From Anagrus nilaparvatae (taxonomy: Eukaryota; Arthropoda; Insecta; Hymenoptera; Mymaridae), in NCBI GenBank assembly GCA_022575985.1, contig JAKSXM010000272.1:1364001-1428000 (forward strand): a DNA stretch of 64,000 bases, written 5' to 3'. Positions 23,130-35,487 of the stretch are shown here, in pieces. Under the pieces are notes generated by a model that made no database searches, was not told the origin of the DNA, and saw only the letters and a program-made list of their open reading frames with translations. Made by a program: the position numbers and the translations under genes. Numbering within the stretch: position 1 is the stretch's first letter; every line of letters begins with the position of its first letter.

Positions 23130-23395
23130 ACCCGTTTAAAAATTCCATTGACCTATTAAAAATAAAATTTACATACGAAATCGTTATGCAAGTTTGGTCT
23201 ATCTATGTTATTCATAAAATCAACCACCATTCTGGGCCAAAACGCACAAAAAAAATTTTTGATCATAAGGGTTTTTTGTTTAGGTTCCATTGACCAACTT
23301 TTATTTATTTTTAGGAAGATGCAAGGCCATTTTTGGAATGATTTTTAAGTTGTAACAAAAAAAGCGGTAAACAATGTCAGTTTTTTGATAAATGT
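23130..23395. repeat. right arm of a long-range inverted repeat (partner 15718-15965)
   Basis: Reverse complement of 15718-15965, including AAAATTCCATTGACCTATTA and GACCAACTTTTATTTATTTT. It begins about 35 bp after GCTTCGCTCAGTCT, the half hairpin seen whole at 16490-16522. Confidence 0.6.
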
Positions 23396-23744
23396 GTCGG
23401 AAAATCATGCAAGAGCTAATTTTTTTAGAATCCGACTCTGGATTTGAAATCTGCGACCTCAAAAACCTAAGACAAGGTATTCTAAGATAAAATTTTTTGC
23501 TAAAAATTATGCAGCTGAAATAAATAAAAAATATCCGCCAAACCTGACATTAATGGGTTAATTTTAAGTTTTATTTTTTAAAAATTACCTAATAATTTTC
23601 TTCATTTTATAAGTAATTTTGTTTTTCGCTCGCCTTAAGTAGGCCCCCACTATATTCTGCCTACAGGCCTCCACCAGTGATAGTTCGGCCCTGCATGCAA
23701 TCATACGTACATTTCTCTCTAAATTCCATAGTAGTTGTGAAATA

Positions 23745-24200
23745 CCGTCGGTTACAATATTTTTAGATACTATTACTTTCATGGAATTAAATGAGGTATT
23801 ACACCAAAAAAAAAATATATTGCAGTTTTTTTAACCTTTTTGTTTTTTTAATTTTAAGAAAAAATTTTGAAAAAATTCAGTACCACATCCAAAAAATTAC
23901 TATAAACGAACTTTCTAAAACTACTGCACTTAAAGAAATAAATTAGGCACTACGCCCAAAAACAAAAAAATTTCGTGTTTTTTGTATTTTTTTATGACGA
24001 AGATTTTGGAGAAAAAAATTTTCAAAAAATTAATTATCAGATTCGAGATATTGAGTAAGAATCATACTTTCAAATATAAGTACTTTCATGGAAATAAATG
24101 AGGTATTACATCCCAATTAAAAAAAAAAAAAGTAGTTTGACATTTTTTGATGAAAAAATTTTTGAAAAAAAAATAGGTCTTAATTTCATAATAAAAGTAA
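23745..24200. repeat. degenerate tandem units related to 10.5-11.35 kb, inverted
   Basis: Contains the complement of the unit landmark (TTCATGG AAATAAATGAGGTATTAC) at about 23778, 23930 and 24085, separated by A-rich stretches with AAAATTACTATAAACGAAC. The orientation is opposite to the 10.5-11.35 kb block. An ORF at 23585-23782 overlaps it and is not credited. Confidence 0.55.
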
Positions 24201-24295
24201 AAATAATATTTTATTGACCAGAATTGGAGCTAATTTTTTATTGTTTCAAATTATTTAAAATAAATGAAACAATACAAACTATTTTGATGTGTAAC

Positions 24296-24360
24296 AATTT
24301 TTTTTTTTTTTTTTAATTCACAATATTTCACCAACAAGTCCGTTGGCCTCTTCAGGTAAT
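24296..24360 (-). repeat. hammerhead-like Penelope end fragment
   Basis: On the minus strand, CCTGAAGAGGCCAACGGACT is followed by TGTTGGTGAAATATTGTG and an A run. CCAAC/GTTGG forms a stem II-like hairpin between CTGAAGA and GAAA, the arrangement of hammerhead ribozymes found in Penelope-like terminal repeats. The core differs from CTGATGA at one position. No RT sequence is attached, so this is a short relic at best. Confidence 0.4.
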
Positions 24361-24370
24361 ATAAAAATAC

Positions 24371-24796
24371 TTGTTTTTTAGATACTAGATTCAACTGCGC
24401 TTCGCGCAGAGACTACATTTTCTGTATTAAACTTCTGTTCTGTAATGCGGTTTATATTCCCGCCTTATTAGAATTTAATATTTAAAAAGAGTTTTGTAAA
24501 ATACACTCATTTATATAGAAATATATATAGTGATGTGTATAATTAATACGCATGCCTAATCTCGGGCCTCTAATAAAGGAGAAAAGGAGAAGCTTGGGAC
24601 CACTGACTTATGTCATGTTCGATCTTCTTCTCCCGGATCTCAATTAGAGTAGATCTCGGAGAGTCGCATAGGCTATAGTTTTAATAATAGTTAATGTTAA
24701 GTAGTTATTATATTTATAATATATTATATTATTAGTGTAAAATATCATTAGTGAACTTTAAGAGTAAATAAAAATAGTGAACTTTAAGTGTATAGT
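24371..24796. other. unassigned, possibly part of a solo LTR
   Basis: Less AT-rich at 24560-24680 (TCTCGGGCCTCTAATAAAGG ... AGATCTCGGAGAGTCGC), then AT-rich with AGTGAACTTTAAGAGTAAATA repeated. The TTAA-flanked element at 24801-26835 splits it; AGTGAAC-type sequence resumes at 26850. An LTR split by an insertion is plausible but unproved. Confidence 0.3.
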
Positions 24797-24800
24797 TTAA

Positions 24801-26835
24801 CCCATAAGCGCCTAATCGACAATTCTTGGACACTTAAATATTTTGATATGAAAAAATGAATATTTTAGGCTAAAAATCTCACCTAGTAGGTATTTTTGGT
24901 CGCTCTTTCCATTTCCGAAGTCTGTTTTTACCTACGACCCTTGGGTAATGAAATATCAACCCCTAAAGTAGGGTAAAATCACTAAAATTGTAAAATTAAA
25001 AAAAAAATGTTACTGCGCGCAAAACAAAAGTTTCTTTATGTTGGAAATTATATTTTTTACTTTCCAAAAGGTAAAAAATTAACATTTATGTATTCTCAGC
25101 ACATTTACCCTCTCTAGGGGGTAAATATTAGGGGTAAGGGGGTGGATTTTACAGATGTATAAAAATTTAATATTTCTACCTGAAAACATCACCTAGTAGG
25201 TATTTTTGGTCGCTCTTTCCATTTCCGATTAAGTCTGTTTTTACCTACGACCCGTGGGTAGTGAAATATCAACCCCTAAAGTAGGGTAAAATCACTAAAA
25301 TTGTAAAATTTAAAAAAAAATGTTACTGCGCGCAAAAAAAAAGTTTCTTTATGTTGGAAATTATATTTTTTACTTTCCAAAAGGTAAAAAATGAAAATTT
25401 ATGTATTCTCAGCACATTTACCCTCTCTAGGGGGTAAATATTAGGGGTAAGGGGGTGAATTTTAGGGTTGTAACAGACTTCGGAAATGGAAAGAGCGACC
25501 AAAAATACCTACTAGGTGATGTTTTCAGCTAGAAATATTCATTTTTTATATAACTCTAAAATCCACCCCCTTACCCCAAATATTTGCACCCTCTAAAGGG
25601 TGAATGTGCTGAGAATACATAAATTTTCATCTTTTACCTTTTGGAAAGTAAAAAATGTAATTTCCAATATAAAGAAACTTATTTTTTGAGTGCAGTAACT
25701 TTTTTTTTTAATTTCACAATTTTAATGATTTTACCCTATTTTAGGGGTTGATATTTCACTACCCACGGGTCGTAGGTGAAAACAGACTTTGGAAATGGAA
25801 AGAGCGACCAAAAATACCTACTAGGTGATGTTTTCAGCTAGAAATATTCAATTTTTATACATCTGTAGAATCCACCCCCTTACCCCTAATATTTACCCCC
25901 TAGAGAGGGTAAATGTGCTGAGAATACATAAATGTTAATTTTTTACCTTTTGGAAAGTATAAAATATAATTTCCAACATAAAGAAACTTTTTTTTTGCGC
26001 GCAGTAACATTTTTTTTTAAATTTTACAATTTTAGTGATTTTACCCTACTTTAGGGGTTGATATTTCATTACCCAAGGGTCGTAGGTAAAAACAGATTTC
26101 GGAAATGGAAAGAGCGACCAAAAATACCTATTAGGTGATGTTTTCAGCTAGAAATATTAAATTTTTATACATCTGTAAAATCCACCCCCTTACCCCTAAT
26201 ATTTACCCCCTAGAGAGGGTAAATGTGCTGAGAATACATAAATTTTCATTTTTTACCTTTTGGAAAGTAAAAAATATAATTTCCAACATAAAGAAACTTT
26301 TTTTTGCGCGCAGTAACATTTTTTTTCAAATTTTACAATTTTATTGATTTTACCCTACTTTAGGGGTTGATATTTCATTACCCAAGGGTCGTAGGTAAAA
26401 ACAGACTTCGGAAATGGAAAGAGCGACCAAAAATACCTACTAGGTGATGTTTTCAGCTAGAAATATTAAATTTTTATACATCTGTAAAATCCACCCCCTT
26501 ACCCCTAATATTTACCCCCTAGAGAGGGTAAATGTGCTGAGAATACATAAATTTTCATTTTTTACCTTTTGGAAAGTAAAAAATATAATTTCCAACATAA
26601 AGAAACTTTTTTTTTGCGCGCAGTAACGTTTTTTTTAAAATTTTACAATTTTAGTGATTTTACCCTACTTTAGGGGTTGATATTTCATTACACAAGGGTC
26701 GTAGGTAAAAACGGACTCCGGAATTAGAAAGAGCGATAAAAAATACCTACTAGGTGAGATTTTTAGCCTAAAATATTCATTTTTTCATATCAAAATATTT
26801 AAGTGTCCAAGAATTGTCGATTAGGCGCTTATGGG
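24801..26835. mobile_element. TTAA/CCC-ended composite element made of 310-bp repeats
   Basis: TTAA at 24797-24800 and 26836-26839 flank terminal inverted repeats of about 58 bp (CCCATAAGCGCCTAATCGAC ... ). TTAA targets with CCC ends are the piggyBac pattern. Between the ends, a 309-310-bp unit is repeated: the landmark ACCTAGTAGGT starts at 24881 and 25191 in one orientation, and its complement at 25508, 25817, 26127, 26436 and 26746. Two units therefore point one way and about four the other, meeting near 25.48 kb. Each unit holds CTACTTTAGGGGTTGATATT (opposite sense), GCGCGCAGTAAC and CCCCTTACCCCTAATATTTA. Short ORFs repeat with the unit and are not genes. No transposase is present. Confidence 0.8.
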
Positions 26836-27066
26836 TTAAAATAGAAAACTGTAAGTGAACAATTTAAAATTATGTATTTATATCAATAAATTTATATTTT
26901 ATGTGTATTGCAAAGCAAAAGCAAAATCCTTGGAGCTGGGGACTTTTTATGACCAAAAGTTCACAAAAAAAACCCGGGAGCAAAGCTTTTCTACAAAATT
27001 CAAAATTTGGTCCACTCTAATATATATAGTCAATTCTACAAAATTAATTTTTTATAAGAAACCATT

Positions 27067-28312
27067 TCAGTAATTCTTAATGAAAATGACCTAAAAGGAA
27101 AAATGAAGGTAAATGTCTGGAATTTTGAAAAATCTGATTTTGCTGGATGACACCGTTCCAAATTTCATGGTCCTAGATCAAAAATTTTTGAAATCAGCAG
27201 CGGTTTTTATATAAAAAATATTTTCAAATTTTTAAGGAAAATCTAGGTAAATTTTCTAGTTTAATTTTCTTACTCTAAATAAAGCTCAGAATCTATTTTC
27301 AACTATAAGAAATAGCTGAATCTTCCTACTGGAAGTCATTTCGCCCGTCAGTTTGTGGAAAAACATCTATGAAAGCCGAAAAAACTAAAAAAACTAATGT
27401 TGTAATGCAGATTATTCAAACACTGGGAAATTTTTTTATTATTTTTACTTTAAAATTTCTGTTACCCTAAAAAAAAAATTTGTTTCATTATACGCTGCAA
27501 AAAAGATCTACTTTCTTACTTTCGGGCGATCTTTTTTTCGCTTTTAATGAAAAACTATGTGTTGAGCACGGGAAAAAATTTAGGAATTTTCACTTTCAAT
27601 ACTGTCTGCACTCGTTCGCTGCGCTCACTCGTGCATACAACTGCATTGAAAGCCGAATCCTATTTTTTTCCCTTGTTGAACAAATAGATATTTTATAATG
27701 CTGGTGGTTAAAATGGTTATTTAACCATTTTAGTATTGAAAAACTTCAAAAATAAATTTACAATTTTCCAATTTCCGAGATTTTAAATTTTCCAACTTTT
27801 TATATCATGAAATGAAAATTCTGCCTTGATTTTTAGGTTCTTCGGAAAATTTTATTACAAAAAGTTTTACTTATATACCCAGAAAACCACAAATTTCAAA
27901 GTAAAAAAAAAGAAAAGAATTTTCAAGTGTTTGAAAAATCTGCATTAAAAAAAAAAAATTTTCTGTTAGTTTTTTAGTTTTTTTTGGCTTTCCTCGATGT
28001 TTTTCCACAAACTGACATCCGAAATGACTTTCAGGAGAAAGTTTCAGCTATTTCCTATGGTTAAAAATAGTTTTGGAACTTTATTCAGAGTGCAAAAAAA
28101 ATAAAATATAAAATTTACCAAGATTTTCCTTAAAAATTTGAAAATATTTTTAACTCAAAAAACAGATGCTGCTTCAAAAATTTTATAAATCTAGACCCAT
28201 AAAAATGTCACGGTGTCATATTTTCACAAACCAAATCCAGCGAAATTGGATTTTTCAACATTCCAAACATTAAACTTTCTATTAGGTCATTTTCACGAAG
28301 AATTACTTAAAT
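27067..28312. mobile_element. foldback element D, diverged relative of A and B
   Basis: Left end AGTAATTCTTAATGAAAATGACCT and right end AGGTCATTTTCACGAAGAATTACT are inverted copies, and the match continues inward (AAAAATCTGATTTTGCTGG; CACAAACTGACATCCGAAATGAC near 28007 mirrors 27335). The design equals element A, whose ends begin AGTAATTCTTAGTGAAA. The centre has a hairpin TAAAATGGTTATTTAACCATTTTA at 27709-27732 and a small ORF (27480-27698) without recognisable motifs. Confidence 0.65.
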
Positions 28313-28497
28313 AATTTATTATAAAAAGTCTAATTTTGCAGGATGGACTATATATATGAATAGAAAAGATTTTAGAGCAATAAAAAAAAATTTTTTAATT
28401 TCAAACTATTTTTGAAGACTAATGAAATTTCACCAGTGACACACACACACACACACGCGCTCACACGCATATACATACTTTTTTTAAAAACCGTTTT

Positions 28498-28766
28498 TGT
28501 TGGAATGTGGCGCTCTCTATCACATCCGCTTTATACTATGTGGAGAAGAAAGGGACGCGAAGTCCGCAGTGCTTATATAGCAGCCGTCGTATCGACATCG
28601 TACTTACTATATATGTATCGGCGTGTTTAATATTTAATTATTATAATTATATCTTAATTGTAATTTAGACGTGGTTATTAAGATTGAGGCTTAGATGTGA
28701 ATAAACATTGAGTGTCAATTAAATATAAATAAGTGTATTTATTTTAAATAACCCACAAACCTAATA
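28498..28766 (+). repeat. 5' LTR of the LARD-like element
   Basis: A TATA-like GCTTATATAGCAGCC lies about 90 bp in, and AATAAA-type signals occur in the last third. The LTR ends ...CCACAAACCTAATA and the internal region begins GGTTCTGGGCCGCAGC, the position of a primer binding site. The tRNA primer was not identified. Confidence 0.85.
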
Positions 28767-31700
28767 GGTTCTGGGCCGCAGCAAAACACACTTTCATCGC
28801 GGACGCGCGAGTGTAAATAGCTCTCTTTTCTTTTATATACTATAGAAAATTTTGGTGTGTGGTGTTATTTTTTAAATAAATAACAGATCATTTATTTAAA
28901 TTTTTCTGGTGTTTGTGTGTGTAAAAATTTTACTTTTCTTTTTTTATAATAAAGAAGAGAAGTTAAAAATGGCTGTAGGAGGAGAAGGTAAGACCTCTTT
29001 TATTTTATGACGCGGAAGTTGAAAAGTGTGTGTGCATGATCGATCATTTTTTTTAGTAGAAGAGAAAATTAATTTTTTTTTTTAAATATTTTCGGATATA
29101 AATTTTATTGTAAATTTTAATACGAAATTTTAAAATTTTTTGATGACGAGTGTATTCAAGTTTCGGCGCGGAAATACTTTTTTTTTAGATGTGTACAAAA
29201 TGGCCGTCGTCGACGACGCGAACGCATTTTAGTGCTAATGAAATTTTTTCATAAAAATTTTATAATGTCCGAAAATTTTATTATTTTAATTAATTTTAAT
29301 TAACATTAATTTAGTGTATGCGTGGGTGTGTATGTTGGCCAAAAATAAAGATGTATATCTATTAATAAATGTATATATGTGTGTGTGTGAGTGAATATCA
29401 CGTAACATATACATAAAATTTAGACACGCATTTCAGACGCTACTTTTGGTGGTTAAAATTTATAAATGATTTGAATGCTCGAAAATGCATGTGATCTGTA
29501 TAGTGAGAGCATATGATTAATTTTTTTTATAAATTTGGAGTTCGGAGTGTTTTAAATCTTAAATATTATTACATGCATGTAAAAGATGAGGAAAATTTAA
29601 AATAGAATGTATGGAAAATTTTGTAAGCGGAAAATCTTGATCATAAAATTCCTTTCAAAAATTTTTTCCTTTTCATGAAAATTAAATTAAAACAAATAAA
29701 AAAAAAAAAAAAAAAAAATTGGTTTTTGCGTGTGTGCTTGCTTATATATGTGTTCTATATTTGAGGGCACATATATAAAATGAATAATTTTCATTATTAA
29801 ATAAGGCGTGATTATTTGTCCGTATACTTTATGCATAGTAAAATAAATATGCCCCCATAATAGATGAGAATAAATTTTTTTAATGAGGTGCCAATTTTTT
29901 GTGTGAGTGTATCAGTGGTTCGAAGCGGATATATGTACTTGTAATCCATACTCATATTTGCATAAAATTTTTATAGGGATTCATATATGCGCTCCTTCAC
30001 GTATGTGCACTGCGTGTGAGACCGCGTGAATGCCTAACCATAAATTTGATGTGGAAAATTTTAGAATATTCTGTTTAATACCTAACAGGTTATAAATTTT
30101 TTTTTTAATTTAAAGAATTCGAGAACGCATTTATGAATAAAATTTTTTTTTAATATGGAAAAATGGATGTGAATGTGAAACGATACACATATACAGATAA
30201 ATTATTGAATATATCGTTAAATAATAGATGAGACAATATTTATACATGTTTAAGAGAAGGAAACAAAGAGGTTTTTAAACCCAAAATAAATTAAATTTTT
30301 CTAGTGTAACTAAAATTAATATTATTAAAGTCTTAGATCTAAGCAAACATTAAATTTTTATAATGACTGTATTTAAGAATTTAATATAGGTACCTATTTA
30401 CGATCGTTAAATGTTATGGAGCTAGAATAGTAAGATATTGGATTTGAGCGAGTATGGAATTTTGAAATTTTTGACAGTCATAATAATAACAATTGTTAAA
30501 TTTAATTATAATTAAATTAATATTTATAAATAATTTAATATATCTTAAAGTTCAACACTGCTGGTTTGTAAATACTATAAAATTTTATTGTGTTCTTAAC
30601 CTTTTATGTCTCTGCAAGGGTGGCCTTGGATACTATCTTGTGTTCGGATGTGAAAGAGGTCATTCGCTTCTAAATTTATCATGCTTGTGTTCAGCTGATT
30701 GATACAGAAGTCGGAAGGTTTAAATATCACAAGGTAAATGAAAACTTAATATTTGAAATAAATAAGGTCATAAATGAACTTCAAAATTTATCATGCTTGT
30801 ATTCAGCTGATTTATTCAGAAGTTTGGTTTAAATTTTTATATACCTATTTGTGATTAAATTATGATCAGAATTAATTTACATAAAGAATTTTGAATAGAA
30901 ATAAATAAAAATGAAGTGGAAAATCAGCCTATACCTTTAAAATCCAGCAAATTGGAGGGGAAAATGAGATTGGAAATGAAAATCAAAGATGAGATTAGAG
31001 ATGTGGAATAGAAGAGTAATATGATTAAATTTTAGAAAAGTTTTAGAGAAGCATTAAGAAAAGAATATGTTAAGATGAGATGATATGTAAAATTATTATG
31101 TGTTAATGATGTGTTGATGAGAGATGTGCTTAAATAAACCCCACTAATTAAAGTGTTGAAGAATTATGACATTAAACTGCAGTTAAGTCATAAAATAATA
31201 AAATAATAATTAACAGGATCCTGAATAAATAAATCTGATGATATTAGATATTGTACAAGGCTGGAAATTATTGAAGAGGTTAAATCATTGAAAATTAAAA
31301 TATATGACCATGAAACGAAGAAGAGTATATATAAATTCTTGAAGTGACAATTATCCGAATTAAATTCGTAAAAATGATTAATGATGTGACTATTTTCAAA
31401 TAAATTCTATTTAAAGACTCTGGATGCGACCATTTTGAAATAAATTATGATATTAGAACATGTTTATCATGTTGAATATACAATATGGTACCACCCAGTA
31501 AGTGAAGCAGAATTTTACAAAATGTGAAAATATTCTTTATTTAAATGACTTTGAAAATGAGATTTTGACAAGTTAAGAAAATTTGTAAGATAAAGCGATA
31601 AGTTTAAATAATTGTATTATAACTATTTAAAGAATATTATTCAATAATTTCATTGGATTTATTGCTTAGGAATGTAAATAATACATAAGTAATTTAAATC

Positions 31701-32082
31701 ACAACAACAATTATGGATGATGAGGTTAAGATATTATAGATTGAAATAAATGCTGATCTGAGTGAATACAATTAAATAGATGTGGTATCAATATTTCTGA
31801 AGAATTCTATCAGTTTATTATCTGGTATGCTTCTCACAAAGAAGTCAAATTATTAAACTGATTTTTGCAAAAGAGTGGAATGTCTAGGACTTGCTCCGAT
31901 TCTACCAAGGGTTAATTATCTATTATTATTTAAGAATAGACTGGCTTTATAGAATCTGTCATCTTGTCAAAATCTATTAGCCAATATAAATTGTTTGTTT
32001 ACAAATAAATAAAATTAAACTTTAAGTTAAAGTTTTCTTGTATATGAGTTTTGAATAACCTATATTGTAAACATTCATTTTA
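28767..32082 (+). other. internal region of the LARD, non-coding
   Basis: AT-rich with GT microsatellites near 29330-29390, an A run at 29696-29719 and a repeated TTTATCATGCTTGT.TTCAGCTGATT at 30676 and 30786. Near the start, ATG GCT GTA GGA GGA GAA at 28969-28986 runs straight into a good donor, GGTAAGA, which might be a very short spliced first exon. No gag-like zinc knuckle or other domain was seen. Confidence 0.5.
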
Positions 32083-32092
32083 ATCTATATCT

Positions 32093-32123
<31 letters not shown>

Positions 32124-33059
32124 TGCCGATAGAGAATTTTTTTAGTTTGATAGGATTGACTAGACGATAATAGCTAGAGAGACGCGGTTTGTGGCAAAAA
32201 ACGCGGAAAAATTGCAGAAGTAACATAGGCTATACAGGATTTCAATTGATGCGATAGAAAATTTTTGTCGCCAAAAAAAAGTTTTTTCAAAAAAGTGATC
32301 AATTTTGATGTTTTCGTAAATTTTCAAAAAAATCGTAATTAACTTAAGAACTTGGAATTTTTTTGTAATCAGAAAAGTTTCTAGATGATTTAGAATTGTT
32401 TTTTACGTGTCCACCTAAATTTTCAAGCAAATCGGTTAGATGTTTCCAGAGTTACATATATTTTTTAGCATAAAATTTGGATTTTAAATTCATATATTTA
32501 TATATATTTATAAGTTATTATATATAATATGGAGGAATTCCAATGGAACTCATATTTTCTATTGTCAATAAAAGCTCACTTAGCATCGGAAAGATTGATA
32601 AATTACATTATGGGTGATTAAATATTATATGGAAAAATCAAAATTCATTGAAGTGTCAGTAAAATCTTATAACTGGTTTTTGTAAACTAATTTTAAATGA
32701 ATAGAGCATGTTTACTTACAGCTGAGGTATTGGTATAATTCGAATGTTACTGAACATTACAATACAATTCGTTATTTTTATAATTATTATTCTAAACGTC
32801 AGCTATATTCTAATTACCCATAAACAGGTTTCATGATCACATATCATTGGGAGAGATTGAAAATAAATCACCTTTTGAGTGCAAGAGAAAAACTATTAAA
32901 AATTAACGATTTCTATTAACCTATTTCTTTTTACCAAATTTTTCTTGCTTTGATTTTACCATAAGCTAACGTATTGGAATAAAAAAATGAAATTTTAATA
33001 ATGCCTTTCTAAAAAACTATTCCAGAGTATACCCGGGCGTAGCCGGGCCAAATCGCTAG
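32083..33059 (+). mobile_element. Helitron-like non-autonomous element
   Basis: The 3' end has a GC-rich hairpin CCCGGGCGTAGCCGGG at 33032-33047 followed after eight bases by CTAG at 33056-33059, the canonical Helitron 3' terminus (hairpin then CTRR). The 5' side begins with TC inside an expanded (TATCTA)n tract near 32083 and continues GCCGATAGAGAATTTTTT. No terminal inverted repeat or target duplication, as expected of Helitrons. No Rep or helicase coding. A second decayed 3' end (TTACCCGGGTTAAATCGCTGG) lies at about 33326-33347. The element sits inside the LARD. Confidence 0.55.
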
Positions 33060-33424
33060 ACTGTGAAACACAAAGGCTGTAAAAATTATTATTTACATTT
33101 TTTTAATTATTTATGGTTTTACTTATTTATATAAATAATTTATTAATATACACATTAAAAATTTATTAAAATAATTTTTTAGATAATTACTAAATAATGT
33201 TTTTTTATTTATTAATTACCATTCTTTTTAAATAATTAATGTGGAAAAATGAGAAATAATTATAATGATAGTAATAATAATTCAAATGAAATTTTAATAA
33301 ATCTCTTCTAAAAAACTATTTCAGAGTATTACCCGGGTTAAATCGCTGGATATAAAAAAAGGTTATTTTACAAAATATTGTGTAAATTGTAGTAGAGAAT
33401 TTATTGTTAAAACATATTTTTAGA

Positions 33425-33510
33425 AAGATAAAGTGGCAGGGGTCCAGGGGGGCGCAGCCCCCATGGTGGCTGCCGGGGCGAGCGAAGCGAGCCGGAGGCA
33501 GCTAGTATAT
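33425..33510 (+). repeat. GC-rich hairpin cluster ending in CTAG
   Basis: In a strongly AT-rich setting, GGGGGGCGCAGCCCCC and GGCGAGCGAAGCGAGCC form two hairpins, followed by GGCAGCTAGTAT. Hairpins plus CTAG suggest another Helitron-type 3' end. Its 5' end was not found. Confidence 0.45.
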
Positions 33511-35205
33511 GTATACGTCTGTAAACTAAAGAGTAAAATTTGGGCGAGCGAGGCAAGTCTGCTGTATTATAATTATGATTAAAATTAGATTAATATTTTG
33601 ATGTGATGGTTTAAGGTGTGATCAAATGCTTATTCCCAATATAAAAATATAATAAAATAGCATTTTAAAACTTTATATTGGTGTAAAAATTATATGAAGT
33701 AGAGTAATTTTAATCAACAGATAAAAGATTTGGAAAATTTGATGAATAAGATCTAGAATATTTCAATTGATAGAATATATCAAAATTATTGAATTTTATT
33801 CCAACTATATTTTAAAGATGAGACTCCTTGTTTGAAAACAAAGGTTTTAACTTATTGTGTATTTAATTAGTTTTAATTATTAGTAAAATAAAGTTAAAAA
33901 TACTTTTATAACATATTGAATATTAAAAGAGAATAACAACTGAGTTTTTTAGATCGGAGGGAGTATTTATACTAGATTATGAATGATTTAGATGTTTCTT
34001 TAGACAATAAAAATAGAATATTTAACTTCATATCCAATGCATACCTCAGTAATTTATATTTGTGGTTTGATATTAAAACAAAAAAATGAATTAACTATGG
34101 TGATAAAATAGATAAGAGTATGAAATAATTAATATACTTTAAGAGCAAATTTTAATAATGAAATCGTCTACTTATATTATTGAAGTGAGAAATAAAGATG
34201 AGTTCAAAGTAAAACTGTACTATAAATTGAGGTAGATTTAAATACTATAATTTTGAAGTTATCCTATCTTAACTTGCATATAATTAAATATTTCTGATGA
34301 GTTATTCTCAATGACAAAGAAAGGTTAAAAGACTGAACTTAAATTAGGATTCTTCAGGAAATAAAATTAATTTATTAGCATAACTATATGCAGAGATGAG
34401 TGCTATTTAAAGAAATGTACATTTTTAGGACGTGTCAGAAAATTTTAAAATTTTCTTCTAAGATAAAGACTAGAAGAGTGCAAAAATTAAATATGAATTG
34501 CGAATTATGAAAATTAAATTATGAATTAAATAGATGAGTTAATACGATATTAACGCGAAATCGACGATATTCAATGTTTATTTATTAGAAAAATTATTAA
34601 AATCAACAACTAACTAATTTCTATATTGTAATAATTTCTTCAAAACTATAGACGAAATAAGAATGCGTTTGTGAAGTCCATATAGATATCACTAAAATAT
34701 GGTATAAGACCAGATATTGACGTGTATTACCTGAAGTCAAATCAAGATATTTAATTTACTCAATATTTAAATAAATAGCAGAATAAGATGTGAAAATCTA
34801 ATACATTGTAGTCCGAGTTACATTTTTGATTTGAACTTTCCTGAAAATTTAAAACATGCTGACTGCATTTAAATAAATTCTAAACTTTAGACATGTATCT
34901 ATAAGTATTATTATACTAATGAAGTACTTTAGTTTAATTTACTTTGGTTGAATTTTCCTTTGATCTGAATCAAGATAAGTTTATGAATATGTGATACTAT
35001 TCAAATGTAGAAAAGATTCTCGAGAAGGTTTTGATTTAAATAAGAAAAATTTACTCATAAAATTTTGATGAGATATTTAAATGATATTGAAATATCAAGA
35101 ACGGAGGGAGAGTGTAAAAGAAAACAACCTTAACAGAATGTTAATTAAAATTGAAAATCGTATTATCTATTGATAAATAAAATTGATCAAAAATTTGATC
35201 ATTAT
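33511..35205 (+). other. internal region of the LARD, non-coding
   Basis: AT-rich, stops in all frames. Polypurine-like GATCGGAGGGAG (33953) and AACGGAGGGAG (35100) resemble the tract before the right LTR (ATCGGGAGGGAG at 40202), hinting at internal duplication of the 3' end. Confidence 0.45.
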
Positions 35206-35219
35206 AATAAATTAATGCT

Positions 35220-35487
35220 GCGCTTAAGAGCCGAGGTTACACGGTGCTTTAAGTGTCTTGCTTTCGGCCACAACCAGTGGTCATGTAAGGGCATGGACCG
35301 AAAATTTGCGTGTTTTAAATGTGGCGTTCAAGGCCACAAGTCAGAAAATTGTCCTGTGGAAAAAGCAGAATGCTTCCTCTGCAGGGAAAGAGCTGACAAG
35401 GCCAAGACCGACCACCTTCCAGGATGCGGAGCATGTAAGTGTTATCGGGAGGCACTTACTGCAAGGAAGATAAAGTGTCATCGGTAA
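35220..35487 (+). pseudogene. R1-clade ORF1 (gag-like) C-terminus
   Basis: Three zinc-knuckle-like motifs follow one another: CFKCLAFGHNQWSC, CFKCGVQGHKSENC and CFLCRERADKAKTDHLPGC. Three CCHC knuckles are typical of the ORF1 nucleic-acid chaperone of I/R1-type LINEs. The N-terminal two-thirds are missing through 5' truncation; the apparent start codon at 35170 lies in flanking DNA. It overlaps the start of ORF2 by a few bases. Confidence 0.85.

Noticed and set aside
23585..23782. 65-aa minus-strand ORF (MIACRAELSLVEACRQ)
   Set aside because: Less AT-biased than its surroundings and tempting, but it overlaps the degenerate repeat block and I recognise no family.
26135..26626. Two nearly identical 60-70-aa ORFs
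   Set aside because: They repeat with the 310-bp unit of the TTAA-ended element and carry no domain.
24881..26755. CRISPR-like regular repeat spacing
   Set aside because: Units are 310 bp, eukaryotic, contiguous and in both orientations; there are no short repeats with unique spacers or cas genes.
27480..27698. 72-aa ORF in foldback D
   Set aside because: Lies in the element centre, no recognisable motif and no copy with a conserved frame in the window.
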